A DNA stretch of 64,000 nt from Fusibacter sp. 3D3 (GCF_001748365.1 NZ_BDHH01000020.1:22402-86401); one strand, 5' to 3'. Numbered from the stretch's first letter, positions 26,851 to 36,291 are shown. Notes: a model not told the origin generated them from the letters alone. Numbers and translations: made by a program.

Positions 26851-27771
26851 ATGGAAAAAACAGCTTTAAAAAATGCAATCGAAAATAGTCGAGATGCGAC
26901 AAAGCTTGGGGAAGTGGCATCTTATATTCCAGAGCTTGCAAAGGGGAATCGAGATGCGCTCGGGGCGTGTATCTTTGATACAAGTGGCAATTTGATTTTA
27001 GAAGGGGACTATCAAACTAAGTTTACGATTCAGAGCGTTTCAAAAGTAATAACGCTGATATGTGCACTGATTGATAATGGCAAAGAAGCCGTGTTTTCTA
27101 AAGTGGGTAATGAACCTTCCTCGGACCCTTTTAACTCGTTATTAAAGCTAGAAATTGTAGAGAATCATAAGCCCTTAAATTCATTTATCAACGCAGGCGC
27201 CATTGTCTGTACTTCTCTTGTGGCTGGGGATAACGGCATAGAAAAGTTCACGAGAATTCTTAATATGATTCGGAAATTGGCAAATAACGACTCTATAGAA
27301 GTCAATTATTCTGTTTTTAGATCTGAAAAATTAACCGGCAATACCAATCGAGCAATTGCCTACTTTCTCAAGGGCGCTGGGATTATAGAGAAAGATGTAG
27401 AAGATATATTGGACACCTATTTCAAGTGCTGTTCTATTGAGGTGGAAGTTGAGGATATCGCGAAAATAGCCTCTGTGATTGCCAATAATGGAATAGCGCC
27501 ATGGTCTAATGAAGTGATCATTCCAAAAGATGTCAACCGCATTATAAAAGCGACGATGTCTGCTTGTGGCTTGTATGATTCTTCTGGAAAATTTTCAGTT
27601 GATGTGGGCATTCCCGCTAAAAGTGGTGTGGGCGGCTGTATCATGGGCGTTGTTCCAAATCGAATGGGTATAGCAGTTGTTGGCCCAGCACTTGATAAAC
27701 ACGGCAATAGTGTTGCTGGGATAAAAGTTATGGAGGCGCTTTCTAAGGCGCTTGAACTCAGTATTTTTTAA
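26851..27771 (+). CDS. glsA: Glutaminase A
   Basis: I chose the ATG at 26851 (AGGAGG seven bases upstream), which gives 306 residues, the usual length of bacterial serine-dependent glutaminases. The nucleophile and base are Ser62 and Lys65 in IQSVSK; other family blocks are EPSSDPFNS, NSFINAGAIVC and GIPAKSGVGG. The enzyme converts glutamine to glutamate and ammonia in the cytosol. It is the first gene after the sigma-54 promoter and is followed 51 bases later by an AGCS symporter, as in the glutamine-utilisation operon of Bacillus, so the operon probably imports and deaminates glutamine. Confidence 0.93.
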   Translation: MEKTALKNAIENSRDATKLGEVASYIPELAKGNRDALGACIFDTSGNLILEGDYQTKFTIQSVSKVITLICALIDNGKEAVFSKVGNEPSSDPFNSLLKLEIVENHKPLNSFINAGAIVCTSLVAGDNGIEKFTRILNMIRKLANNDSIEVNYSVFRSEKLTGNTNRAIAYFLKGAGIIEKDVEDILDTYFKCCSIEVEVEDIAKIASVIANNGIAPWSNEVIIPKDVNRIIKATMSACGLYDSSGKFSVDVGIPAKSGVGGCIMGVVPNRMGIAVVGPALDKHGNSVAGIKVMEALSKALELSIF

Positions 27772-27822
27772 GTTGGCAGTTTAAAGTGTAAAAGCAAAAT
27801 AAAATAAAAGGGGAATAATTTT

Positions 27823-29280
27823 ATGTTGAATTTTATCAATGATTTCGTAGCATTTAGCAATAATATACTTTGGTCGTATGTATTGATCTTTTTATTGATA
27901 GCAGTGGGGATCTACTTTACTATATATCTTAAATTTTCACAATTTAGATTTTTTGGAGACACATTTAAAATTTTAGGTGGCGGGAATAAGACCTCAAAAG
28001 AAAAGGGGAAGTCAAGCATTTCATCATTTCAAGCATTTTGCTTAAGTGTTGCATCTCACGTGGGCACAGGTAATTTAGCAGGGGTTGCCATTGCGGTTAC
28101 AGTTGGAGGTCCAGGTGCCATATTTTGGATGTGGGTGATTGCACTTTTGGGTTCAGCATCGAGTTTCGTTGAAAATACATTGGCGCAAATTTATAAAGTA
28201 AAAGATAAAGAGGGTTACCGAGGTGGTCCAGCCTACTACATGGAAAAAGCACTTGGAAAGAGGAATTTAGGGATCGTATTTTCGATATTGATTACCATCT
28301 CATTTGGTCTTGTATTTAACTCTGTTCAAGCCAATACAATTATTTCGTCATTTGAAGGTGCATTTGGTTTAGAAAAAATATGGGGCGCAGGCATTTTGAT
28401 TGTACTGACAACTTTGGTTATATTTGGTGGCGTCAGCCGAATTGCAAGAGTGACAGAAGTGATCGTTCCTGTGATGGCCGTTGCATATGTATTAGTGGCA
28501 TTTTTCGTCGTATTTAAAAATATTTCAGAACTTCCAAATGTATTTAAAATGATTTTTGAAGGTGCTTTTGGTTTTAAACAAGTTGCAAGCGGAGGGCTTG
28601 GCGCTACTATTATGATGGGGATCAAAAGAGGTTTATTCTCAAATGAGGCGGGTATGGGAAGTGCCCCTAATGCAGCGGCAACAGCAGAAGTAAGTCATCC
28701 TGTTAAGCAAGCGATTATGCAAGTATTTGGTGTCTTTCTGGATACAATTGTGATCTGTAGTTCAACAGCATTCATCATATTCGTTTCTGATATTCCAGAA
28801 AGTGCTGGTCTTACAGGTATACAATTAACTCAAGGTGCTTTAACATCACAAGTAGGTGCTTGGGGTAATATTTTCATTGCAACCTGTATATTCTTATTTG
28901 CATATAGTTCTATCCTTGGAAATTACTATTATGGAGAGTCTAATATTGAGTTTATGAATGGGAGTAAAACACTCTTAACTGTGTTCAGACTTGCTGTATT
29001 AGGCATGATATTATGGGGATCAATGTCTTCGTTAGATATCGTTTGGAGTATGGCGGATCTATTTATGGGATTGATGGCTATTATGAATCTTTTGGTGATC
29101 TTTAAGTTGAGAAAGGTTGTTTCAAAAGTAGTTGCAGATTATATTGCTCAGAGAAGAGCTGGAATAGATCCTGTCTTCAATTCAAAGTCTATAGAAGGTC
29201 TTTTTAATGCAGAGTGTTGGGATCAAGAAAAATCTGTAACTTGCACAGTAGATAAAGTTAAAGAAAAGCAAGTGGTATAA
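27823..29280 (+). CDS. AGCS family sodium:amino acid symporter
   Basis: The 485-residue product has about eleven membrane segments and the AGCS blocks GGPGAIFWMWVIALLG, SFVENTLAQIYK and SNEAGMGSAPNAAA. Members use the sodium gradient to import alanine, glycine or glutamine. Linkage to glutaminase under a sigma-54 promoter favours glutamine. Its transcript ends at the bidirectional terminator near 29320. The C-terminal 40 residues after the last membrane segment are polar and include two Cys (NAECW and SVTCT). Confidence 0.92.
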   Translation: MLNFINDFVAFSNNILWSYVLIFLLIAVGIYFTIYLKFSQFRFFGDTFKILGGGNKTSKEKGKSSISSFQAFCLSVASHVGTGNLAGVAIAVTVGGPGAIFWMWVIALLGSASSFVENTLAQIYKVKDKEGYRGGPAYYMEKALGKRNLGIVFSILITISFGLVFNSVQANTIISSFEGAFGLEKIWGAGILIVLTTLVIFGGVSRIARVTEVIVPVMAVAYVLVAFFVVFKNISELPNVFKMIFEGAFGFKQVASGGLGATIMMGIKRGLFSNEAGMGSAPNAAATAEVSHPVKQAIMQVFGVFLDTIVICSSTAFIIFVSDIPESAGLTGIQLTQGALTSQVGAWGNIFIATCIFLFAYSSILGNYYYGESNIEFMNGSKTLLTVFRLAVLGMILWGSMSSLDIVWSMADLFMGLMAIMNLLVIFKLRKVVSKVVADYIAQRRAGIDPVFNSKSIEGLFNAECWDQEKSVTCTVDKVKEKQVV

Positions 29281-29302
29281 ATGGAGTACGTCGTCTAATG
29301 AA

Positions 29303-29342
29303 AAAAACCTGATCTCAAGCATGATTTGAGATCAGGTTTTTT
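29303..29342. terminator. Bidirectional terminator
   Basis: AACCTGATCTCAA and TTGAGATCAGGTT pair perfectly, with A residues on one side and T residues on the other, so it can act in both directions. The stem overlaps the last nine codons of the convergent gene at 29315. Confidence 0.85.
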
Positions 29343-29977
29343 ATGTCTGTATATTGAGCTTCATCAATCTTTAGCCTTGCGAAACCCTCTATTGAATTGA
29401 TATCTAAATAATAGCCGCCTTTTATAAGTTCGATAAACTGGTATTTTTTTATGTGTTCATAAGCGATAAGGGTCGTTCTATTCACAATGAGTGTTTTAGA
29501 AGTGAAGAAACAAGCAGAAGTGCCTAATCGATTCAGAGCAAAAACAATGGGCATCATAAAGACCAGATGCATTGTCCCTAAAATGACAACTAGGACTAGA
29601 CTTGACAACAATTCATAATATAGAAACACCAGCACAAATAATAGGAATAGACTATAAACTAAAAGTAAAGCCTTATAATTCCAAATGTTGCCTTTGACAA
29701 TACCTATAAAATTGTCTACACAATGATAAATGGGTTCATTTCCTACTGTTTGTTCAATTTCTTTTAAGCGCATTTGACTTACTTTGAATAATTTTTTTAC
29801 AAAATGTGTAATGATCATGACCAATAATACAATCCACACCGTCATAATGAAGCGGTCGTGCCAAGTCTCTCTATGAAATATCAATACACCTATAAAAAGG
29901 CAAATGTTGAGTAAAACGAATCTAAAGACTCTTTTTTTATAAATCTTGTAGGATAACAGATAGTCACTATAATTCAT
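29315..29977 (-). CDS. Hypothetical membrane protein
   Basis: The 220-residue product has four hydrophobic segments in two pairs (near residues 20-35 and 45-60, and 104-124 and 127-147), then a soluble domain of about 70 residues (TSKTLIVNRTTLIAYEHI) that resembles a YcxB- or PH-like beta fold. It is the last gene of the PadR-HAAS operon; its ATG directly follows the stop codon of the previous gene. Function unknown; the shared arrangement suggests a membrane protein regulated together with its neighbours. Confidence 0.6.
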   Translation of the reverse strand: MNYSDYLLSYKIYKKRVFRFVLLNICLFIGVLIFHRETWHDRFIMTVWIVLLVMIITHFVKKLFKVSQMRLKEIEQTVGNEPIYHCVDNFIGIVKGNIWNYKALLLVYSLFLLFVLVFLYYELLSSLVLVVILGTMHLVFMMPIVFALNRLGTSACFFTSKTLIVNRTTLIAYEHIKKYQFIELIKGGYYLDINSIEGFARLKIDEAQYTDIKNLISNHA

Positions 29978-30967
29978 CTATACACGCTCCCTTAAAATGG
30001 ATATGACTTGATGATATTGATTGGCATTGACATCGATGCTCTTTTTTATGGTCATGGGGCTCATCTTGGCATTGTTATTGGGCAATTTATGGATGTGCTC
30101 AATAATCAATTTATAGTGCTTTTCATTTGAGGCCATATAATCTCTCGACCAAGAGATGCGATCTATCGCCGTCCAAGACACAAATCTGTTTTTTATAACG
30201 ATACCATCTTCAAGGATTAAATACTTAGGAATCCGATATTTCTCACTGTGGATGAATAACCAAATTGAAAATGCGATTGTGACGATAAATCCAATCATGA
30301 GGAAAATATTGTTGCCTTCGTAAGCAAAGATAACCATAAAGACTAAAATGATTGGGATAAAGAAGATTGAAATAAAAAAATACTCCCATGGAAATCTCTT
30401 TTTATAGGCCCATAATACCAATAGGGGATCTTGTGAGATTTTAAGTTGATGGACAGGAATACCATTCATACCAGTGAACCCTTGTGTCTGAAAATTGGAA
30501 TAGATCATTATCGGGAAATATAGACAATAAAATAGCATCGTCCATAAATCGCCAAAGGATCGAGGTCCATCTATTTTAGGCTCAGTGGAAGCACCCGAAA
30601 AAATCATGACGGATCCAAGTGTGGCAAGTATAAGAATGGATGCCAATACTTTTAAGCCAATGCGTAAAAATTTTCTGCGTTTCATGCCGTCATAATCTGT
30701 GAAACTGTAACCAATTTCAGAAGGATCACCCATTTGGAGCAATGCTTTTCGAATAGAGGCTTCTTTATAGTGTCCGGCGTTCATATAATCTTCTGCGAGG
30801 CTGTACAAGTGATCCAGAAGTTCATCTTTTATGACTTTGCCTTCGTCCTCTGTATACACTTGGTCTAACACTTTTTGTATAAAAGCAATCACACTTTCAT
30901 GATTTAAAATATCCTCCACTTGGAGTGATTCAATTGTTGATTTAACTTCTGTCGAGTCCTTTATCAT
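29978..30967 (-). CDS. HAAS-domain membrane protein
   Basis: Residues 15-90 resemble the HAAS signalling domain, a helical module tied to PadR regulators (VIKDELLDHLYSLAEDYMNAG, shortened to its core, then ALLQMGDPSEIGYSF). Behind it are four membrane segments and a C-terminal soluble domain with a YLILEDGIVIKNRF strand, similar to that of the next gene. The 329-residue protein is preceded by a PadR gene 14 bases away. HAAS proteins are thought to transmit a membrane or ligand signal to the PadR repressor; this is inference from the family. Confidence 0.65.
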   Translation of the reverse strand: MIKDSTEVKSTIESLQVEDILNHESVIAFIQKVLDQVYTEDEGKVIKDELLDHLYSLAEDYMNAGHYKEASIRKALLQMGDPSEIGYSFTDYDGMKRRKFLRIGLKVLASILILATLGSVMIFSGASTEPKIDGPRSFGDLWTMLFYCLYFPIMIYSNFQTQGFTGMNGIPVHQLKISQDPLLVLWAYKKRFPWEYFFISIFFIPIILVFMVIFAYEGNNIFLMIGFIVTIAFSIWLFIHSEKYRIPKYLILEDGIVIKNRFVSWTAIDRISWSRDYMASNEKHYKLIIEHIHKLPNNNAKMSPMTIKKSIDVNANQYHQVISILRERV

Positions 30968-30981
30968 GACTTATCTCCCTG

Positions 30982-31296
30982 TTACTCCATTAATAATTTC
31001 ATAGCAACTGTGAAATCTTGCCATTCACTTTGCCTTTCATTTAGGTTTTTTCTACCCTTATCTGTGATCTTATAGTATTTTCGTTTTCGACCTTCAATAT
31101 TATCCCAGTAGGATTCAATATGCTCTTTTTTTTCTAAGGCATGTAAAATAGGGTATAAAGTCCCTTCTTTTAGTGAAAAAACACCATTTGACATGATTTC
31201 AAAATGTTTAATCATGCCATAGCCATACATGGGCTGACGATCCAGTGCTTTGAGAATCATCATATCAGTAGTGCCTTTAAGCAGTTCTTTATTCAT
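30982..31296 (-). CDS. PadR family transcriptional regulator
   Basis: The 104-residue product is a short PadR: a winged helix with MYGYGMIKHFE, LKEGTLYPILHALEKK (the recognition helix and turn) and GRKRKYYKITDKG. Such proteins are dimeric repressors that usually control their own operon. It heads a three-gene minus-strand operon with HAAS and membrane proteins. An AGGAG site precedes the ATG. The upstream 100 bases hold a CATAGCGAATC-type region with weak dyads, but no clear operator. Confidence 0.9.
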   Translation of the reverse strand: MNKELLKGTTDMMILKALDRQPMYGYGMIKHFEIMSNGVFSLKEGTLYPILHALEKKEHIESYWDNIEGRKRKYYKITDKGRKNLNERQSEWQDFTVAMKLLME

Positions 31297-31410
31297 AGGA
31301 TGCTCCTTTCAGAATGATACATAGCGAATCAATGCATCGGATTACTATGTATTATTGTAGCAAATTATAAAATGATGGTCAAGTGTTAAGTGGATTAAAG
31401 AGGTATGAAG

Positions 31411-31565
31411 ATGAGTTATGTCTCTTATAATCCTTATGGTGAAAATGATTGTATCAAAGAGAATCGAGATATATTACATACGGCAGAAGGCGATGTTATT
31501 TTTCAGTATCGGAAATCCCCATAGATTATGAAACCATAAATGCACTACTGAAAGTCATACATTGA
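31411..31565 (+). pseudogene. Small frameshifted gene of unknown function
   Basis: An AAAGAGG site precedes ATG codons at 31405 and 31411. The frame reads protein-like (NPYGENDCIKENRDILHTAE) to a TTTTT run at about 31499-31503 and then stops. Adding one T would continue it in another frame through SEIPIDYETINALLKVIH to a stop at 31563-31565. The whole would be a soluble acidic protein of about 51 residues. It is either a recent frameshift or a sequence error in the homopolymer. No family recognised. Confidence 0.4.
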
Positions 31566-31701
31566 TATAACTTTGTATAAAAACTAGACACATGTATGAA
31601 TTTGTCTGTTGTAGGGGAATTCTTGAAATGTTAAATTTAGATTATAGAAACGGTCACTAAAGTGATTGAGTCTAAAAATTAATTATTACAAGGAGGAACT
31701 T

Positions 31702-33477
31702 ATGTATTATAGCAGTGGTAATTATGAATCTTTTGCACGTCCATTAAAACCAGAGGGTGTGGATCATAAATCGGCTTATTTAGTGGGGGCTGGACTTGCT
31801 TCTCTATCAGCAGCGTGTTTTTTAGTGCGCGATGGTCAAATGAAAGGTGAAAATGTTCATATTTTAGAGAAAACAGATTTATCTGGTGGCGCATGCGATG
31901 GTTATGAATTTAATAATCTGGGTTATGTTATGCGTGGCGGTAGAGAAATGGACAATCATTTTGAATGCATGTGGGATTTGATGAAATCAATCCCTTCCAT
32001 TGAAACGGAAGGCGTCACAGTTCTAGATGAATATTACTGGCTCAACAAAAGTGATCCTAACTATTCTTTAATGCGTGCAACTTTGAATCAAGGTGAAGAT
32101 GCACATACAGAGGGTAAGTTTAATTTGTCAGATAAGGGCGCTATGCAAATCATGAAACTTTTCTTCACACCAGATGAAGCTTTACAGGATAAACGTATAG
32201 ATGAATTATTCGATGCAGAGGTATTGGACTCAAACTTTTGGATGTACTGGCGCACCATGTTTGCATTCCAAAATTGGCACAGTGCTCTAGAAATGAAACT
32301 TTATATCAAACGTTTCATTCATCATATCGGTGGTCTACCTGATTTTAAGGCACTTCGTTTCACAAAGTACAATCAATATGAATCTTTGATCTTGCCAATG
32401 GTTAAGTATTTAGAAGGACATAATGTTAAATTTCATTACAATACACATGTTGTCAATGTTGAATTTGAAATAGGCAAAGATAAAAAAGCAGCAAAAAAAT
32501 TACATTATATCCAAGAGGGCAAAACGGTTGAACAAGATTTAACGGAGAATGACCTCGTCTTTATTACAAACGGCGGCTGTGTTGAAAATGCAACATTAGG
32601 GGATCAAAACACACCGGTTAACTACACCCCTGAATTGAAAGAAGGCGGCGGCTGGGATATGTGGCGTAAAATAGCAGCCCAGGATAAAGCTTTCGGAAAT
32701 CCAGATAAATTCTGTAGTGCACCAGAGCAAACCAACTGGATGTCTGCAACCGTTACGACATTTGATGACCGCATTCCCCCTTATATCGAAAAAATCTGTC
32801 AAAGAGATCCCTTTAGTGGCAAAGTGGTAACGGGTGGAATTGTCACTGCAACGGATTCAAATTGGCTCTTAAGCTGGACGTTCAACAGACAACCACAGTT
32901 TAGAAATCAACCAGAGGGTCAATTAGTAGGTTGGATTTACGGCCTATTTAGTGATAAACCAGGCAATTACGTTAAAAAGACAATGCTCGAATGTACAGGT
33001 AAAGAGATTTGTATGGAATGGCTCTATCACATGGGTGTTCCAGTGGATCAAATTGATGATCTGGCAGAAAACAGTGCAAACTGTATTCCATGTATGATGC
33101 CTTATATTACGGCATTCTTCATGCCGCGTAGCAAAGGTGATCGACCTGATGTTGTGCCTAAGGGCAGTGTTAACTTTGCTTTCCTAGGTCAATTTGCCGA
33201 GACCAAACGTGATACGATCTTTACGACGGAGTATTCTGTTAGAACGGCAATGGAGTCTGTGTATACGCTACTTGACATCGACAGAGGTGTTCCTGAAGTT
33301 TGGGGCAGTGTCTATGATGTGAGAGACCTTTTAGATGCAACTGTCAAAATAAATGATGGTAAGAAAATAACCGATCTAAATATGACGCCTGAACAAAGAA
33401 TGATGTTAGCAGGGCTAGTCGGTAAAATTCAAAACACGGATATAATGAAATTGCTTTTGGAATATCAAGTGATCTAA
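31702..33477 (+). CDS. ohyA: Oleate hydratase
   Basis: I chose the ATG at 31702, six bases after AGGAGG, giving 591 residues, the usual length for this family (formerly myosin-cross-reactive antigen). The FAD-binding motif is VGAGLASLSAACFLV near residues 30-44 and the active-site region MRGGREMDNHFE, with the catalytic Glu, is intact. The enzyme adds water to the cis-9 double bond of unsaturated fatty acids to give 10-hydroxy acids, which detoxifies host or environmental fatty acids; it is soluble and membrane-associated. It is monocistronic, ending at a terminator 22 bases after the stop. Confidence 0.95.
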   Translation: MYYSSGNYESFARPLKPEGVDHKSAYLVGAGLASLSAACFLVRDGQMKGENVHILEKTDLSGGACDGYEFNNLGYVMRGGREMDNHFECMWDLMKSIPSIETEGVTVLDEYYWLNKSDPNYSLMRATLNQGEDAHTEGKFNLSDKGAMQIMKLFFTPDEALQDKRIDELFDAEVLDSNFWMYWRTMFAFQNWHSALEMKLYIKRFIHHIGGLPDFKALRFTKYNQYESLILPMVKYLEGHNVKFHYNTHVVNVEFEIGKDKKAAKKLHYIQEGKTVEQDLTENDLVFITNGGCVENATLGDQNTPVNYTPELKEGGGWDMWRKIAAQDKAFGNPDKFCSAPEQTNWMSATVTTFDDRIPPYIEKICQRDPFSGKVVTGGIVTATDSNWLLSWTFNRQPQFRNQPEGQLVGWIYGLFSDKPGNYVKKTMLECTGKEICMEWLYHMGVPVDQIDDLAENSANCIPCMMPYITAFFMPRSKGDRPDVVPKGSVNFAFLGQFAETKRDTIFTTEYSVRTAMESVYTLLDIDRGVPEVWGSVYDVRDLLDATVKINDGKKITDLNMTPEQRMMLAGLVGKIQNTDIMKLLLEYQVI

Positions 33478-33498
33478 GTTGATTTAATAAAATTTTTG

Positions 33499-33541
33499 AA
33501 ACTACCAATAGTCGGATGTGCTGACTCTTGGTAGTTTTTTT
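33499..33541 (+). terminator. Rho-independent terminator
   Basis: AACTACCAA and TTGGTAGTT, extended by AGTC/GACT, form the stem and are followed by seven T residues. It ends the oleate hydratase transcript. Confidence 0.85.
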
Positions 33542-33658
33542 ATAGACCACAAATTTGAATAAAAGGGCCAATAATTTAAGCAAAAAGACAGTTGACAATA
33601 GTCCTAAATCGTACTAAACTAACATAATGCGATTCGGGACTAAAAAGCAGAGGTGTAT

Positions 33659-33739
33659 ATGAACAAAAATATTAGAGCTTAAATTGAGGAACTCAATGCG
33701 ATGATCAGCAGAATTAATGAACTCTATGCTATGGTCTAA
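33659..33739 (+). pseudogene. Small Spo0E-like frame with an internal stop
   Basis: After an AGAGGTG site, the frame reads MNKNIRA, a TAA stop, then IEELNAMISRINELYAMV and another stop. The helix pattern resembles the start of Spo0E-type aspartyl-phosphate phosphatases, but it is short and lacks the SQELD motif. It is probably a relic. Confidence 0.25.
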
Positions 33740-33755
33740 AGCTTTTTTAGGTTAC

Positions 33756-34128
33756 TTATTCTTCTAGAAATTCATCTATAATGCTACTCAATAATGCTCT
33801 TTCTTCGAGCATAGGGACATGGCCGGAATGTTGCATCTCTATAAAAGTTGCATTGGGAATTAGAGCGGCACATAATTTGCCTTCAGCAGGGGAATTAAGG
33901 CCGTCATACTTACCACTTATAACAAGGGTTTTAGCTGTAATTTTGGGAAGATTGGAGCGAAAGTCAAAATGCTCCAAGGCCTTATTTGCAGCCAAGGTTT
34001 CTTTTTGTGTCAGAGAGCTGTTGAGGACTTCTGGTTTATCAGATTTACCATGACCTCTACAGTCTAAAGCAATCTTTTCCACTGATGTCTACATTCAAAT
34101 GGATGCCATTTATCTTCATCATTGACAT
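33756..34128 (-). pseudogene. Alpha/beta hydrolase with two internal deletions
   Basis: A GGAAAGGAG site and an ATG at 34128 start a normal alpha/beta hydrolase (MKINGIHLNVDISGK). The reading then jumps frame to IALDCRGHGKSDKP, so the first HG oxyanion segment is lost. After LNSSLTQKE the family pattern resumes only at LPKITAKTLVISGKYD, so the nucleophile elbow GxSxG is lost too. The end, with the Asp of GKYDG and the His of MQHSGHVPM, is intact. About 120 residues in total are missing relative to the usual 250-270. It cannot be a working hydrolase. Confidence 0.75.
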
Positions 34129-34261
34129 AAGTCGTTCTCCTTTCCACTATAAAAACGTGTAATAAGTTGTATTTTATCGTAATAGAAGTATTATATTAAA
34201 TGTGTCTGTGACTGTCAAACGCCTCAAGCGGATAATTGAAAATAGAGTGAGCCCTAAGAAC

Positions 34262-35167
34262 CTATGCAGGATGTGAAGTTTCCGAAAGCTGATGTTTAAG
34301 AAGTTTAATAAAATCCTTAAGCACTTCTGGCATATAGCGATCTTCGTTATAAACGAGATAGATATTGCGAGAGGGCGAATAACCGGGCAGATAGGCATAA
34401 GCGAGTTTGCCAGAGGCGATCTCTTCTCGGACGGAGAGCTCAGATAGGATAGAAATGCCCACATTGCACATGACAGCACGTTTTATGGCTTCAGTTGAGT
34501 TAATCTCCACAGAAGTTTTTATATTGAGGTTGAGGTCTGTGGCCCATTTGTCCGTGAGCATACGCGTGGTGGAATTTTGGGTATGCAAAATAAATTTTTC
34601 ATTTTCTAAATGAGCTTTGTCAATAACAGCGTATTGATTCAAGGGATTTTCTTTGGCGTAGATTAAGACCATCTTGTCCGTACATAATTTTTCGTGTGGT
34701 ATGTTTTCAAGCAATAAATCCGTGGAGGAAATAATCCCTAACGAAAGCTCATAATTGGAGATCAGCGTTTGAATTTCTGGTGCGGTCATTACTGTTATTG
34801 AAACCATGGCATTTGGATGCGTATTTTTGAAGAGGCCAATGATCTCAGGCAATACATATATAGACGGTACAGAGCTGGAACCAATGGTGATGTGATAGCC
34901 TTCGGGATCGTTAAATTCTTTAACGACTTTTTGAGCATCATCAGCAAGCTGTAAAATTTTTTGTGCATAAAACAGAATGGCTTTCCCTGCACTGGTTAAG
35001 ACGGTTTTACTGGCATTGGTTTGGAAGAGTTTGGTTTGTGTTTCTTCTTCTAGCCCCTTCATATGAAAAGTTACTGTTGGCTGCTTAATCTTTAGATGAT
35101 GAGCAGCTTTTGTAATGTTATTAAACTTATCAATGGCAACCAGTATTTCTAATTTTCTATAATTCAT
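34262..35167 (-). CDS. LysR family transcriptional regulator
   Basis: The 301-residue product has a LysR helix-turn-helix (NITKAAHHLKIKQPTVTFH, residues 16-34) and an effector domain from about residue 90 (YHITIGSSSVPSIYVLPEI), a CysB/CysL-like type. It is divergent from the ABC transporter operon that begins at 35326, and a dyad lies in between at 35198-35217. It should control that operon in response to the imported substrate or to a metabolite of it. An AGGGC-type weak site precedes the ATG. Confidence 0.9.
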   Translation of the reverse strand: MNYRKLEILVAIDKFNNITKAAHHLKIKQPTVTFHMKGLEEETQTKLFQTNASKTVLTSAGKAILFYAQKILQLADDAQKVVKEFNDPEGYHITIGSSSVPSIYVLPEIIGLFKNTHPNAMVSITVMTAPEIQTLISNYELSLGIISSTDLLLENIPHEKLCTDKMVLIYAKENPLNQYAVIDKAHLENEKFILHTQNSTTRMLTDKWATDLNLNIKTSVEINSTEAIKRAVMCNVGISILSELSVREEIASGKLAYAYLPGYSPSRNIYLVYNEDRYMPEVLKDFIKLLKHQLSETSHPA

Positions 35168-35197
35168 ATGCCCTCCACAATAATTCGGTATAGATAA

Positions 35198-35217
35198 AAT
35201 CTATAGATATAGAGATT
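35198..35217. promoter_or_regulatory. Candidate LysR operator
   Basis: AATCT and AGATT arms with ten bases between them form an imperfect dyad in the divergent intergenic region, containing the inner palindrome ATCTATAGAT. Its place between the regulator and the ABC operon suits a LysR recognition site. Confidence 0.45.
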
Positions 35218-35325
35218 ATTTCAAAGTTTATTTAACTCTAGGTTAACCCAGAGTAAATATTAAGTTAATATATAAAATCTATAATGAACAAGAATAAGCA
35301 ATGTAAAAAAAGAGTGGGTGGCAGT

Positions 35326-36291
35326 ATGAATGTTAAAATCGTCAACTTGAACAAGTGGTATGGGGAAGTTCATGCCTTAAAAAATATCAATGTTATCATT
35401 CAAACTGGGAAGTTTACGTCTTTACTTGGGCCATCTGGATGTGGCAAGACGACACTTCTTAAAATTTTAGCGGGATTGGAAACACCTGATCAAGGTGACA
35501 TTTATTTTGATGATCAATGTGTTTTTTCAAGGGATAGAAACATCAATGTTTTGCCTCAAAAAAGGCAAATTGGCATGGTTTTTCAAGAGTTTGCACTCTG
35601 GCCACATATGAATGTCTTTGAGAATATTGCATTTCCATTAAAAGCTAAAAAGATGCATGTAGAAATTGAACGTAAAGTTGAGTCTATTTTGGAGACCGTT
35701 AGATTAGAGGGCATGTCAAAGCGTTATCCAGATCAGCTCTCTGGAGGACAACAGCAGAGAGTAGCGTTTGCAAGAGCTGTAGTTGCGAATCCTAAAATCG
35801 TACTCTTTGATGAGCCGTTAAGTGCATTGGATGCTGTTCTGAGAGACGAAATGCGCTTTGAAATTAGCAATATGGTGAAACAGATGAATTTAACAGGGAT
35901 TTATGTGACGCATGATCAGATAGAAGCCATGTCCATGTCTGACCAAATTATAGTTATGAATAAAGGCAATATTTTACAAGTGGGTACACCTGAAGACATC
36001 TATGATAGACCTGTAAGTAAGTTGGTCATGGACTTCGTAGGGAAGAGTAATTGGTTTGAATGTGGGACTAAAGCCATTAGACCTGAAAGGCTTGCGCTGT
36101 ATCCGACTGGACCTTATAAGAAAGTCTCAGGTGTTGTTCAAAGTATAGCCTATCTTGGTGATAAATACGAAATGATTGTTCAAATTGAAAAAATGGGCAA
36201 TTGGATGAGTTATCATAATAAGCGATGCCAACTCGGAGATAGAATTGACCTCTATTTTAAGCATTCGGATGTAATACGTTTTGCAGATTGA
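35326..36291 (+). CDS. ABC transporter ATPase (FbpC/AfuC/PotA type)
   Basis: I chose the ATG at 35326 since the conserved N-terminus (VKIVNLNKWYGEVHALKNI) begins there. The 321-residue product has Walker A GPSGCGKTTLLK, the signature LSGGQQQRVAFARA and Walker B IVLFDEPLSALD, then a C-terminal regulatory domain of about 80 residues that is shorter than in PotA or MalK. It powers the importer formed with the genes at 36399 and 37523. It is first in an operon divergent from a LysR gene. The subfamily includes importers for ferric iron, polyamines, sugar phosphates (AfuABC) and 2-aminoethylphosphonate. Confidence 0.92.
   Translation: MNVKIVNLNKWYGEVHALKNINVIIQTGKFTSLLGPSGCGKTTLLKILAGLETPDQGDIYFDDQCVFSRDRNINVLPQKRQIGMVFQEFALWPHMNVFENIAFPLKAKKMHVEIERKVESILETVRLEGMSKRYPDQLSGGQQQRVAFARAVVANPKIVLFDEPLSALDAVLRDEMRFEISNMVKQMNLTGIYVTHDQIEAMSMSDQIIVMNKGNILQVGTPEDIYDRPVSKLVMDFVGKSNWFECGTKAIRPERLALYPTGPYKKVSGVVQSIAYLGDKYEMIVQIEKMGNWMSYHNKRCQLGDRIDLYFKHSDVIRFAD

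Noticed and set aside
31300..31410. Riboswitch or T-box leader before any operon
   Set aside because: I looked at the long leaders (including 31300-31700, 42424-42849 and 51440-51718) and found no conserved riboswitch core or T-box sequence.
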